Counted from the stretch's first letter, positions 1-8,268 are shown. The stretch is 51,852 bases of DNA from Lachnospiraceae bacterium (GCA_017460845.1 JAFUAE010000177.1:1-51852), one strand, 5' to 3'. Program-made: numbers and translations. Notes: a model not told the origin generated them from the sequence alone.

Positions 1-222
1 CTTCCGGTCATTGCCCTGATCTATATGGCCGAAGTCCTTTCCGTAATCATTCAGGTCACTTATTTCAAGGCGACACATGGAAAGCGTTTCTTTAAAATGG
101 CGCCGATCCATCATCACTTTGAACTGCTTGGCAACTCTGAGACCAGGATCGTAGCTGCTTTCACAATAATAACGATTCTGTTATGCGGCGCCGCGCTTGT
201 CGGTGCATCTTATTTACTATGA
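1..222 (+). CDS. mraY: MraY, phospho-N-acetylmuramoyl-pentapeptide transferase (C-terminal 73 residues, 5' truncated by window edge)
   Basis: MraY is the membrane enzyme that moves phospho-MurNAc-pentapeptide from UDP onto undecaprenyl phosphate, giving lipid I on the inner face of the membrane. Only the C-terminus is present; the frame is open from base 1. The MraY hallmark [14 protein letters not shown], with its three-histidine cytoplasmic loop, is intact. It is followed by one last hydrophobic helix ([22 protein letters not shown]). murD follows, as expected for a division and cell-wall cluster. The last codons TTA CTA TGA fall inside the repeat edge that recurs in the hairpin array downstream (TTTACTATGAAAG, 213-225), so the repeat appears to supply the stop codon and perhaps the last two leucines. 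The family call is certain; only the natural C-terminus is open to question. Confidence 0.97.
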   Translation, partial: LPVIALIYMAEVLSVIIQVTYFKATHGKRFFKMAPIHHHFELLGNSETRIVAAFTIITILLCGAALVGASYLL

Positions 223-620
223 AAGCCAGCGAGCCGAGCCCAAGTGGGCGAAGGGGATGCGCTGCTTTCATGTATGCGTAGTGACAGCGCAGCTGTCACG
301 AAGTTTACTATGAAAGTTAACGAGAGCAAGTCGAAGACGCAGCTCGAGTGTTACTTTCATGTATGACGCGGCGCTTAGCGAGCTAAGACCGAAGGTCTAC
401 GCGAGCTTAGCATAGCCGTTTACTATGAAAGTTAACGATCCAATCTCATAGGAGAGCGAAGCGATCCGTTATGAGATGGATGCTTTAGCTGAGCAAGTCG
501 AAGACGCAGCTCGAGTGTTACTTTCACTATGGAATGCAGCGAGTTGTAACGAGCGCTCATTCCATGTGTGCGTTAGCTCATGTATGCGTAGTGCCAACGA
601 AGTTGGCATGAAGTTTAAGA
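213..620 (+). repeat. Modular hairpin-repeat array between mraY and murD
   Basis: This stretch of about 400 bases has no gene and is packed with imperfect palindromes in series. Hairpins begin with ACTATGRAA and end with its complement followed by GTATGCG. Visible units: 219-271 (arms ATGAAAGC/GCTTTCAT); 281-299 (GTGACAGC-gca-GCTGTCAC); 310-360 (arms ATGAAAGTTAAC/GTTACTTTCAT); a GCTTAGC-rich hairpin around 371-412; 425-526, the 310-360 unit with a 52-nt hairpin inserted in it; 529-565 (arms ATGGAATG/CATTCCAT); and 591-609 (GTGCCAAC-gaa-GTTGGCAT). The linkers GAAGTTTACTATG and CATGTATGCGTA recur. A nearly identical array lies on the other strand at 21769-22028. No reading frame is conserved. 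The layout resembles non-autonomous palindromic families such as BOX or REP, but I cannot assign it to a named family. Confidence 0.88.
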
Positions 621-638
621 TAAATGCGGGGAAAAACC

Positions 639-1997
639 ATGAAAGAAAGTAAGGTATTTATAGCAGGGACCGGTAAGAGCGGAATTGCGGCTGCAAAAAT
701 GGTCCTTGCGATGAACGGCGAAGTGCTGCTGTATAACAGCAACGCCGATACAGACAGAAAAAGTGTTATGTCAAATTTCGGCGCTGATGATAAAGTGACC
801 TTCCTGTGCGGTGAGCTTCATCCCGTCGACTTAAGAGGGATACAGCTGGCAGTCATGAGCCCGGGCATTCCGATGAACAGCAGCTTTATCGCATTGCTGG
901 ATCAGGCCCGCATCCCCGTGATCGGCGAGCTGGAGCTGGCATACCAGGCCTCCAAGGGAAAAATCGCGGCAATTACCGGCACAAACGGCAAGACAACAAC
1001 GACAGCGCTTGTCGGAGAGATCCTGAAAGCGCACTACAAAAATGTCGTCGTCGCGGGAAACATCGGAGAACCGTTTTCCGCCGAGGCATTGAAGACAAGC
1101 GAAGAATCTGCTACAGTGGTCGAAGTAAGCTCCTTCATGCTGGAGACGATCATGGACTTCAGGCCGGATGTGAGCGCGATCCTCAATATTACGCCGGATC
1201 ATCTGGACAGGCATCTGACGATGGATAACTACATCAAATGCAAAAAGGCCATTGTCATGAACCAGACGAAAGAAGATACCGTTGTGCTCAATTATTCGGA
1301 TCCGATCCTCCGGGAGTTCGGTCAGAGCAGGGGGCTGAAGCCCCGTGTCGTGTGGTTCTCATCCAGGGAAAAGCCGAAGGGAGATGCACTGTATCTTAAT
1401 GACGACTGCATATTCCTGCGCAGGAACGGCAAAGAGGAGATCGTGATCGATGTTCACGAGCTGAACCTGCTCGGTACGCATAACTATGAAAATGTCATGG
1501 CCGCTGTTGCAGTGGGCCTGAATATGGGCGTGCCGCTGGAGGAGATCACCGAAGTCCTGAAGACCTTCAAGGCTGTGGAGCACAGGATCGAATTTGTAAG
1601 AGAACGCTGCAAGGTCAGATACTACAATGATTCAAAAGGCACCAATCCGGATGCGGCGATCCAGGCCCTGAAAGCGATGCCGGGACCGACGATCCTGATC
1701 GGCGGAGGATATGATAAGCATTCGGAGTACGATGACTGGGTCAAGCTTTTCCCGGGCAAGGTCAAGAAGCTGATCCTGCTCGGCCAGACGAGGGATAAGA
1801 TCTACGAATGCTGCAGAAAATACGGATTTGACGAAGTATCCTTTGCGGATGATATGAGCGAGGCGGTCAGGACCTGCGCGTCCTTTGCGGATGAAGGCGA
1901 TTATGTTCTGCTGAGTCCTGCCTGCGCCAGCTGGGGCATGTTCAAAAATTATGAAGAACGCGGCGAGATCTTCAAGCGCTGCGTACAGGAACTGTAA
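639..1997 (+). CDS. murD: MurD, UDP-N-acetylmuramoyl-L-alanine--D-glutamate ligase
   Basis: MurD is the cytoplasmic ATP-dependent ligase that adds D-glutamate to UDP-MurNAc-L-alanine, the second amino acid of the peptidoglycan stem. The N-terminal Rossmann-like domain starts with KVFIAGTGKSG, the central Mur ligase domain carries the ATP loop AITGTNGKTTTT, then NITPDHLDRH, and the C-terminal domain has YYNDSKGTNPDAA and LLSPACASWGMFKNYEERG, all typical of MurD. At 452 aa it has the family's usual length. An in-frame ATG at 624 exists, but ATG 639 is preferred because GCGGGGA lies about 7 bases before it and the protein then starts at the usual place. It directly follows the hairpin array, whose last unit ends about 20 bases upstream. 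ftsW follows after 36 bases. Confidence 0.97.
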   Translation: MKESKVFIAGTGKSGIAAAKMVLAMNGEVLLYNSNADTDRKSVMSNFGADDKVTFLCGELHPVDLRGIQLAVMSPGIPMNSSFIALLDQARIPVIGELELAYQASKGKIAAITGTNGKTTTTALVGEILKAHYKNVVVAGNIGEPFSAEALKTSEESATVVEVSSFMLETIMDFRPDVSAILNITPDHLDRHLTMDNYIKCKKAIVMNQTKEDTVVLNYSDPILREFGQSRGLKPRVVWFSSREKPKGDALYLNDDCIFLRRNGKEEIVIDVHELNLLGTHNYENVMAAVAVGLNMGVPLEEITEVLKTFKAVEHRIEFVRERCKVRYYNDSKGTNPDAAIQALKAMPGPTILIGGGYDKHSEYDDWVKLFPGKVKKLILLGQTRDKIYECCRKYGFDEVSFADDMSEAVRTCASFADEGDYVLLSPACASWGMFKNYEERGEIFKRCVQEL

Positions 1998-2033
1998 TCA
2001 GCATCTAGTAATACAAATCAGGGGAGAACAAGC

Positions 2034-3350
2034 TTGCCGTCCAATATGCGGGTAAACCAAATGCAGAGAAGAAAGGCTGCGTCCGAAAGGGTGCAGTCTT
2101 CTGAGCGTGTACCCGTGCAGAGGGCAAATGTGATGCATCAGGGAAGAAACCATGCTGCCTACCGTGCGGATAATCAGGCTGCCGTACAGGAAATGCCTGT
2201 CAGGAAAGAGCGGTATTTCTATGATTACAGCCTTTTATTCGGCGTTATCTTCCTGTTTGCGCTGGGACTCCTGATCATCTATTCCAGTTCCCAGTATATG
2301 GCGGCGCTGGAAAAACAGGGCGACTCGAGCTACTACTTTACGAGACAGCTGTTTATCGGATCCGCCGGACTTGCCGGCGCCATCATCATGTCAGTGCTGG
2401 ATTACCGGTGGCTGGTCAGCTTTCTGCATGGGGTCCTGATTAAAATTGCTTACTGGGGCTCTAATGTTCTTCTGGCCATGACGCTGGTTATGGGACTCGC
2501 TTCTCACGGAAAAATGCGCTGGATCTCAATTGCGGGTATTTCCTTCCAGCCGGCGGAGGTCGCAAAGATCGGACTGATCGTATATCTCGCCAACTTCATT
2601 GCTGTTCACGGACCCGCTACCAAGCGCAGGCATAACCTTCTGCTGGCGATCGGATTCAGTGCGATCCCCACGGTCCTGATCCTGAGGCAGAATATCAGTT
2701 CGGCGGTTATCGTGGCCCTGATCGCGGCGGTAATGCTTTTTGTCGCAATTGACGATGTCAAGATATTTGCCCTCCTCGGGACGCTTGCCGCTGCAGGCAT
2801 TTTCAGCCTCAAGCCCCTGATCCGGCTTTTCATTGAAAGGACGGGCTATGTGACCCGGCCTGAAAAATATTATCTGAGGAGGATCCTCGGATGGGCTGCT
2901 CCGGAGGTTTTCCCGGACGATGCCTATCAGACGCTGCAGAGTATTTATGCGATCGGATCGGGCGGCATGACCGGGCACGGACTTGGCGAAAGCATTCAGA
3001 AATTCGGAAAAATACCGGAGGTCCAGAATGATATGATTTTTGCCATTGTCTGTGAGGAATTCGGCTTTATCGGCGCAGCGACCCTGATCGTGCTGTTTAT
3101 TTATATCATTTACAGGATCTATAAGATCGCTGTCAATGCGAGCGACCTGTTCGGAACGATGATCTGCACCGGCGTTATGGCGCATCTGGGCACCCAGGTC
3201 GTCCTGAACATCGCGGTCGTTTCGGGAACGATACCGAACACGGGCGTCACACTGCCGTTTATCAGCTATGGCGGATCGGCCATACTTTTTACGATGGCCG
3301 AGATCGGACTGGTGTTAAGCGTTGCGCATAAAATCAAGATTTATTACTGA
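2034..3350 (+). CDS. ftsW: FtsW/SpoVE-type SEDS peptidoglycan glycosyltransferase
   Basis: This is a SEDS-family polytopic membrane protein that polymerises lipid II at the division septum with a partner class B PBP. The first ~65 residues are hydrophilic and basic (cytoplasmic), and about ten hydrophobic segments follow. SEDS signatures are present: GMTGHGLGESIQKFGKIPEVQNDMIFA in pieces around residues 310-345 and PNTGVTLPFISYGGSA near the C-terminus. Start: TTG at 2034, with AGGGGAG about 7 bases upstream; the nearest ATG (2046) is too far from that site. The length of 438 aa is normal. The position between murD and ftsQ marks it as the division member rather than RodA. murG, which commonly follows ftsW, is not here. 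Confidence 0.93.
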   Translation: MPSNMRVNQMQRRKAASERVQSSERVPVQRANVMHQGRNHAAYRADNQAAVQEMPVRKERYFYDYSLLFGVIFLFALGLLIIYSSSQYMAALEKQGDSSYYFTRQLFIGSAGLAGAIIMSVLDYRWLVSFLHGVLIKIAYWGSNVLLAMTLVMGLASHGKMRWISIAGISFQPAEVAKIGLIVYLANFIAVHGPATKRRHNLLLAIGFSAIPTVLILRQNISSAVIVALIAAVMLFVAIDDVKIFALLGTLAAAGIFSLKPLIRLFIERTGYVTRPEKYYLRRILGWAAPEVFPDDAYQTLQSIYAIGSGGMTGHGLGESIQKFGKIPEVQNDMIFAIVCEEFGFIGAATLIVLFIYIIYRIYKIAVNASDLFGTMICTGVMAHLGTQVVLNIAVVSGTIPNTGVTLPFISYGGSAILFTMAEIGLVLSVAHKIKIYY

Positions 3351-3370
3351 TTCCCCGGGAAAACAGATCA

Positions 3371-4207
3371 ATGGCAGACAGAGACGCGGATATTTTATAT
3401 ATTAAGCAGAGAAAGGTGAAACAATGGACGATCATCCTCCTTTTTCTGCTTATTTTAACGGTTGCCGTGCGGATGCGCCTGACGGATGTGACGGTCTACG
3501 GAAACGATACCTACACCGCAGAGGAGGCCGAAAACCTGATTTTTTCGGATTACTGGGACAGGAATACCGTAGTCTGCCTGTTCAAAAATATAACGGGACA
3601 GAAGAAGGACCTTCCCTTCGTTGCGGATTACAAGGTCGTGATCAGGGGCCCGTTTACCTGTGAGCTTCGTTTCTATGAAAAAAAGCCGATCGGATGTATC
3701 AGGTACATGAGTAATTATATGTACTTTGACAAGGACGGTATTATGATCGAGTCGTCCCCGCGCAGGCTGGAGGGCATCCCGGTCGTCGAAGGCCTGCAGT
3801 TCGGCTATGTGATACTCGGGAAAAAACTGCCTGTGAGCAGCTCCCTTCTGCTGAACAGTATCATGAGTGTGACGCAGCAGCTTTCCCTGTTTCAGATCCC
3901 CTGCGGCAGCATCCGGTATAATGACGCCGGAAATACGGTCACGGCAATTCTTGACGAAGGGGATATCGAGGTTTATCTGGGGTCGGAAAATGACCTTGCC
4001 GCAAAGATCTCCGCTTTAAATGACATGCTGCCGGAGATAAGAGAGCAGCAGCTGAAAGGGACGCTCGACCTCAGCAATTATGATGACAAGGCCCGGGAAT
4101 TCCGGAGTTATTTTAAGCTCAGGGAAGAAAACGGTACAAACGGCGGAACTTCCGTCACGGAAGCGGAATCTGATACGGAGGCGGAAAATGAAGCTGGTGG
4201 AAACTAA
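3371..4207 (+). CDS. ftsQ: FtsQ/DivIB-type cell division protein
   Basis: This is a bitopic division protein of the FtsQ/DivIB family, which with FtsL and FtsB (DivIC) regulates septal peptidoglycan synthesis. It has a short cytoplasmic tail, one transmembrane helix (WTIILLFLLILTVAV, about residues 19-34), then a POTRA-like domain beginning LTDVTVYGNDTYTAEEAENL, and a beta domain with VVIRGPFTCELRFYEKKPIG. The C-terminal ~25 residues are acidic and low in complexity. The gene starts 20 bases after ftsW, and its 3' end overlaps the next gene by 20 bases, indicating translational coupling. Sequence divergence is high, as is usual for this family, so position in the cluster supports the call. 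Confidence 0.88.
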   Translation: MADRDADILYIKQRKVKQWTIILLFLLILTVAVRMRLTDVTVYGNDTYTAEEAENLIFSDYWDRNTVVCLFKNITGQKKDLPFVADYKVVIRGPFTCELRFYEKKPIGCIRYMSNYMYFDKDGIMIESSPRRLEGIPVVEGLQFGYVILGKKLPVSSSLLLNSIMSVTQQLSLFQIPCGSIRYNDAGNTVTAILDEGDIEVYLGSENDLAAKISALNDMLPEIREQQLKGTLDLSNYDDKAREFRSYFKLREENGTNGGTSVTEAESDTEAENEAGGN

Positions 4208-5651
4208 AAGCAGAATGAAAATCGCTGACAGCACCATGATCGATCTGATTGCATTCAGCATTACGGTTTCGCTGTTTATTGCCGCATTTGCCGCGTCCCT
4301 GTATATGCATGAATGGGGGCATGTTTTCCGGGGATGGCACCGGATCCTGATTTCTCCGGGACCGAGGACTACGGACTATTACGAGGTGGGCGGACTGGCG
4401 GCATCCTTCCTGAATGCCGGCACCTGCGGACTGATCTGCGTGCTGTTTATGGTATGCCTGAAAGGCGATTCGCGGCCGAATGCGCTTGCGGGTTATTTTC
4501 TTGTGATCGCGCACTGCTTCTACGGCCTGAATCCCCTGAATATGATGCCGTGTTTTCTTGCGCCGATCCTGTACTTGAAAAATAAGAATCTTGATATCAA
4601 CGATAATCTGCATGTCTGTATGTTTGCGACCTGTTTCGGGCCGTTCATTTCGGAATTCCTTTTCAGGTATACACAGGGGGAGGCTTTTGTGCAGGGGGAG
4701 GTGCATCTGACAACTGCAGGCGTGATCCTTGCGGTGCTCTTTTCGATTGTGCTCGGCTTTGTGATCCCGGCGATCCTTCCCGGCGCCAGGGCATGGCACA
4801 AAGGCTATAATCTGTTTAACGGCGGACTTGCGTTCGGAATATTCGGCTTTTTTGTTTACAATCTGTTTTATACGACATTTGAAGTGGCGCCGCCCGAAAA
4901 ACTGGTCTTCAGCAATCCGTGGTATGATTCCTTCCACCGGTCATACTCCCTGTTTGTAAATGTCTATTTCATCCTGCTATTTCTGCTTGCTTTTACGGCC
5001 GGATTCCTGCTCAACGGAAGAAGCATGCAGGGCTATAAAAAGCTGATGACCGATACCGGCCATATGAGTAATTTCGTGGAGCGCTATTCCATGCCTGTAT
5101 GTCTGATCAACATCGGTATATACGGGGCAATGTTCCTGGCCTATGTCAATCTTGTAATGAGAGTTTCCGTCGGTGTCGGGTTTACAGGCCCTACGACGGG
5201 TGTGCTTTTTGCGGCGCTGACATTTTCCCTGCTCGGCCAGCATCCGAAAAATGTCTGGCCGATCCTGGCCGGATTCTGCGGGATGTATGTCATTAACATG
5301 ACGATCTCAGCCCTGACGCCGCTCAATCCGCAGTGGACGATTTCCGGTCAGGCGTATATCAATGCCGCAGCTTTTGCAACGGGCATGTGCCCGATCGTGG
5401 GCAGATACGGGAAAGGCGCCGGGTTTGCCGCAGGCATGATCGATGCCGCCCTGTGCAGGGCAACTGCCAATCTTCACGGAGGACTGGTCCTGTATAACGG
5501 GGGGTTTACAGCCGGCCTGACGGTCCTGATCCTGCTTCCGATCCTGGAGCATTATGTACAGCAGCAGAGCCTGAAAAATGCTCCGGTCAGCATGGATAAC
5601 TTCATTGTCGTCGAGGAAAGAAAGGGCCTGAAAAAGGCTGAAAAGAACTGA
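4188..5651 (+). CDS. Polytopic membrane protein with an internal duplication, DUF1576-like
   Basis: This 487-aa multi-pass membrane protein has no recognised function. ATG 4188 is chosen because GGAGG at 4177-4181 precedes it; an upstream ATG at 4080 lies deep within ftsQ. It has about 12-14 hydrophobic segments. The two halves look duplicated: FLNAGTCGLICVLFMV, GYFLVIAHCFYGLNP and YNLFNGGLAFGIFGF in the first half resemble FTGPTTGVLFAALTF, PILAGFCGMYVINM and VLYNGGFTAGLTVLI in the second. It looks like the uncharacterised DUF1576 family, but that name is from memory. The first half contains HEWGH next to a membrane segment (YMHEWGHVF), superficially like a zinc-protease motif, but no other protease feature is visible. 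Being coupled to ftsQ and just upstream of ftsZ suggests an envelope-linked role; this is inference. Confidence 0.75.
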   Translation: MKLVETKSRMKIADSTMIDLIAFSITVSLFIAAFAASLYMHEWGHVFRGWHRILISPGPRTTDYYEVGGLAASFLNAGTCGLICVLFMVCLKGDSRPNALAGYFLVIAHCFYGLNPLNMMPCFLAPILYLKNKNLDINDNLHVCMFATCFGPFISEFLFRYTQGEAFVQGEVHLTTAGVILAVLFSIVLGFVIPAILPGARAWHKGYNLFNGGLAFGIFGFFVYNLFYTTFEVAPPEKLVFSNPWYDSFHRSYSLFVNVYFILLFLLAFTAGFLLNGRSMQGYKKLMTDTGHMSNFVERYSMPVCLINIGIYGAMFLAYVNLVMRVSVGVGFTGPTTGVLFAALTFSLLGQHPKNVWPILAGFCGMYVINMTISALTPLNPQWTISGQAYINAAAFATGMCPIVGRYGKGAGFAAGMIDAALCRATANLHGGLVLYNGGFTAGLTVLILLPILEHYVQQQSLKNAPVSMDNFIVVEERKGLKKAEKN

Positions 5652-5657
5652 AAAACC

Positions 5658-5703
5658 GATATTTTAAGACTATTGTAAAATATCTGTAAGGGTTCTGTTA
5701 CAG
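5658..5703 (+). other. Two small hairpins between the DUF1576-like gene and ftsZ
   Basis: GATATTTTA (5658-5666) pairs perfectly with TAAAATATC (5676-5684), and CTGTAA (5684-5689) pairs with TTACAG (5698-5703). The stretch TTTCGAATTTTT follows. This may be a weak terminator separating the early cluster from the ftsZ promoter, but the stems are AT-rich and no clean U-tract follows directly. Confidence 0.4.
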
Positions 5704-5738
5704 TTTCGAATTTTTGATAAAAAGGCGCTCAAAATTAC

Positions 5739-5767
5739 TTGAAAATTGGATATAAACAACTTATATT
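5739..5767 (+). promoter_or_regulatory. Sigma-A-type promoter of ftsZ
   Basis: TTGAAA at 5739-5744 and TATATT at 5762-5767, with a 17-base spacer, lie about 33 bases before the ftsZ start codon in an AT-rich gap of 148 bases. This gives ftsZ its own transcription, apart from read-through from ftsQ. Confidence 0.6.
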
Positions 5768-5799
5768 TATAAAAAGAACTTTGAATACGGAGAAGCATA

Positions 5800-7035
5800 A
5801 TGTTAGAGATTAAAATACCGGAAACAGAATCAGCAGCAAGGATCATCGTTGTTGGTGTCGGCGGTGCCGGAAATAATGCCGTAAACCGCATGATAGATGA
5901 GAATGTTGCGGGAGTTGAATTCATCGGAGTTAATACAGATAAACAGGCTCTTCAGTACTGCAAGGCACCGACAGCCATGCAGATCGGCGAGAAGATCACA
6001 AAGGGACTCGGTGCCGGCGCCAAGCCGGAAATCGGCCAGAAAGCCGCAGAAGAAAGCGCGGATGATCTGGAGCAGGCATTCAAGGGTGCCGATATGCTGT
6101 TCGTAACCTGTGGTATGGGCGGCGGTACCGGTACAGGTGCAGCGCCTGTGATCGCACGTATTGCAAAGGGTCTCGGTATTCTGACGATCGGCATTGTGAC
6201 GAAGCCGTTCCGTTTCGAGGCAAAGCAGCGTATGCAGAATGCGATTGAAGGCATTCAGAATCTGAGAGAAAACGTAGACTCTATGATCGTGATCCCGAAC
6301 GACAAGCTGCTGGAGCTGGTCGACAGACGGACCACCATGCCGGATGCGCTGAAGAAGGCGGACGAAGTTCTGCTTCAGGCAGTTACAGGCATTACAGACC
6401 TGATCAATGTACCGGCTCTGATCAACCTGGATTTCGCGGATGTTCAGACCGTCATGAAGGATAAGGGCATTGCCCATATCGGTATCGGTATCGGCAGAGG
6501 CGACGAGAAAGCACTGGAAGCTGTCAAGCAGGCAGTCTCCTCACCGCTTCTTGAGACAACGATCCAGGGCGCTTCCGACGTGATCATCAACGTAAGCGGC
6601 GATATCAGCCTGATCGAAGCAAATGAAGCTGCATCATTTGTTACTGACCTTGCAGGTGAAAATGCCAACGTTATCTTTGGTGCCGTATATGATGAGAAGG
6701 CACAGGATGTCTGCACGATCACCGTTATTGCGACCGGCATCGTGGAGAAGCCTCAGAACAAACCGGCGCCGGCTCAGGGCAGACCGGCGAATCTGTTCGG
6801 AAATAAAGGCACGGCATATCCGACCGGCGGCGTGAAGACCGGATTCAAGACAAGCGAGGAGACGGAGCCTAAAAAACCGGCGGCAGCAGAAGGACCGAAG
6901 CTGGATTTCGGATTTACGGGCAATTCCGCACAGCCGCAGCCGGCAGCACAGCCGAACCGGGATTATCAGCTCAGATCCCAGATGAATAAGGAGATGACGA
7001 TCGATATTCCGGATTTCCTGAAGAACAGAAAGTAA
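5800..7035 (+). CDS. ftsZ: FtsZ, tubulin-like cell division GTPase
   Basis: FtsZ forms the cytoplasmic Z-ring that scaffolds the divisome. The nucleotide-binding loop IVVGVGGAGNNAVNRM is near the N-terminus, and the tubulin signature GGGTGTGAAPV sits around residue 108. A hydrophilic Pro/Ala-rich linker (about 320-395) leads to the conserved C-terminal peptide DIPDFLKNRK that binds partners such as FtsA and SepF. At 411 aa the length is normal. Start: ATG 5800 with ACGGAGAA upstream. Codon use is smoother and richer in favoured codons than in its neighbours, as expected for an abundant protein. ftsA is not adjacent, so another anchor (for example SepF) may serve; this is inference. A terminator hairpin follows. 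Confidence 0.98.
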   Translation: MLEIKIPETESAARIIVVGVGGAGNNAVNRMIDENVAGVEFIGVNTDKQALQYCKAPTAMQIGEKITKGLGAGAKPEIGQKAAEESADDLEQAFKGADMLFVTCGMGGGTGTGAAPVIARIAKGLGILTIGIVTKPFRFEAKQRMQNAIEGIQNLRENVDSMIVIPNDKLLELVDRRTTMPDALKKADEVLLQAVTGITDLINVPALINLDFADVQTVMKDKGIAHIGIGIGRGDEKALEAVKQAVSSPLLETTIQGASDVIINVSGDISLIEANEAASFVTDLAGENANVIFGAVYDEKAQDVCTITVIATGIVEKPQNKPAPAQGRPANLFGNKGTAYPTGGVKTGFKTSEETEPKKPAAAEGPKLDFGFTGNSAQPQPAAQPNRDYQLRSQMNKEMTIDIPDFLKNRK

Positions 7036-7060
7036 ACCGATAGTATTGTTTGCAAACGAG

Positions 7061-7092
7061 GGCGCTTGCAGGAATCCTGCAGGCGCCGTTTT
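7061..7092 (+). terminator. Rho-independent terminator after ftsZ
   Basis: GGCGCTTGCAGGA (7061-7073) pairs with TCCTGCAGGCGCC (7075-7087) with one G-T pair, and GTTTTA follows. It lies 25 bases after the ftsZ stop codon. Confidence 0.8.
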
Positions 7093-7162
7093 ATGTATAA
7101 CAGGAGACAGCCGGCGGGAGCATTCCCGTTTTTCTGAAGATGAAGTAAGGGGGTTTTTCAGA

Positions 7163-8173
7163 ATGAAGAAATACAACATTGCCGTATTGGGCGCAACTGG
7201 CGCCGTCGGACGTGAGATGCTGAAGGTGATCGAAGAATATCAGATCCCTGTCGGAACACTGCTTCCTCTTGCAAGTGCAAAGAGCGCAGGAACCGAGATC
7301 GATTTCATGGGAGGCAAGGTGAAAGTGCAGGAAGCTACGGAGGAGAGCTTCCAGGGTATGGATTACGTACTGGGAGCAGTCCAGAATCCGATGTCCAAAA
7401 AGTTCGCTCCGGCAATCGTAAGATCCGGCGCAGTCTACATTGACAACAGCTCGGCTTTCCGTATGGATCCGGATGTTCCGCTGGTGGTTCCGGAGATCAA
7501 CGGTGAGGATGCATTTCAGAATAAGGTCATCATTGCCAATCCGAACTGTTCCACCATCATTACGCTGATGGCTGTTGCAGGAATTGCAAAGCTTTCTCCG
7601 ATCAGAAGCATGGTTGCCTGCACCTACCAGGCGGTATCGGGAGCCGGTGTAAACGGCACTAGAGAGCTTGAAGACCAGATGCACGCCCTTGCAAACGGCG
7701 GGGAGATCGTGCATAAGACCTTCCCGGCGCAGATCGCTGCCAACGTGATCCCGTTCATCGGAGAGATGAAGGATAATCTGTATACCTCCGAGGAAATGAA
7801 GATGCAGAATGAAGGCAGAAGGATCCTGCACCTTCCGGAGCTGCTTGTGACCTGCACCTGCGTCAGAGTGCCTGTAATGCGTTCACATTCCATTTCCGTC
7901 ACGCTGCGTACGGAAAAGAAGATCAGCATCGCCGAGGCAAACGAGGCGATCCGCGCATTTGAGGGCGTCAGACTGATCGAAGATATCGAGGGACGCTGCT
8001 ATCCGACGCCGCTGGATACCACCGACCAGGATCTGGTGTATGTCGGCAGAGTCAGAGACGATCTGACAGACGACCACGGCCTCACCTTATGGTGCTGCGG
8101 CGACCAGGTCAGAAAGGGTGCGGCAAGCAATGCTGTGCAGATCATGAAGAAGCTGATTGAAAAAGCTGATTAA
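7163..8173 (+). CDS. asd: Aspartate-semialdehyde dehydrogenase
   Basis: Asd is the cytoplasmic NADPH enzyme that reduces aspartyl phosphate to aspartate semialdehyde, the branch point for lysine/diaminopimelate, threonine and methionine; diaminopimelate ties it to the cell-wall genes before it. The protein begins KKYNIAVLGATGAVGREM (Rossmann fold) and holds the catalytic cysteine motif NPNCSTIITL. C-terminal motifs include VRVPVMRSHSISV and a terminal SNAVQIMKKLI helix. The length of 336 aa is typical. ATG 7163 is chosen with AAGGGGG about 9 bases upstream. An earlier in-frame start at 7046 would place the start inside the ftsZ terminator and add residues unlike the family. It is probably monocistronic, since a hairpin follows. 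Confidence 0.96.
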   Translation: MKKYNIAVLGATGAVGREMLKVIEEYQIPVGTLLPLASAKSAGTEIDFMGGKVKVQEATEESFQGMDYVLGAVQNPMSKKFAPAIVRSGAVYIDNSSAFRMDPDVPLVVPEINGEDAFQNKVIIANPNCSTIITLMAVAGIAKLSPIRSMVACTYQAVSGAGVNGTRELEDQMHALANGGEIVHKTFPAQIAANVIPFIGEMKDNLYTSEEMKMQNEGRRILHLPELLVTCTCVRVPVMRSHSISVTLRTEKKISIAEANEAIRAFEGVRLIEDIEGRCYPTPLDTTDQDLVYVGRVRDDLTDDHGLTLWCCGDQVRKGAASNAVQIMKKLIEKAD

Positions 8174-8174
8174 A

Positions 8175-8218
8175 AGTAAATTTCCTGCGGTTCCCCTTAC
8201 AGGGGAATCGCTTTTACT
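8175..8218 (+). terminator. Terminator-like hairpin after asd
   Basis: GGTTCCCC (8189-8196) pairs with GGGGAATC (8202-8209), flanked by GCG/CGC, and an outer AGTAAA/TTTACT pairing (8175-8180 with 8213-8218) extends the stem. It starts right after the asd stop codon. There is only a short T-run, so the terminator call is moderate. Confidence 0.6.
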
Positions 8219-8268
8219 CTATCATGAAAGTCAGCCAAGACCAGACGGAAGGATTATAAGATACTATT

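Noticed and set aside
213..620. CRISPR array reading of the repeats before murD
   Set aside because: Units are palindromes of differing length with no constant repeat-spacer spacing, and no cas genes are near.
4080..4187. Upstream start of the DUF1576-like protein at 4080
   Set aside because: It would overlap ftsQ by 128 bases with an arginine-rich tail; GGAGG marks ATG 4188.
4300..4330. Zinc-protease reading of HEWGH in the membrane protein at 4188-5651
   Set aside because: No second metal ligand motif (such as the NPxDG of site-2 proteases) and the repeat layout is unlike known proteases, so it is only noted.
7046..7162. N-terminal extension of Asd from an upstream start at 7046
   Set aside because: It would begin in the ftsZ terminator, has no family match, and a good ribosome site serves ATG 7163.
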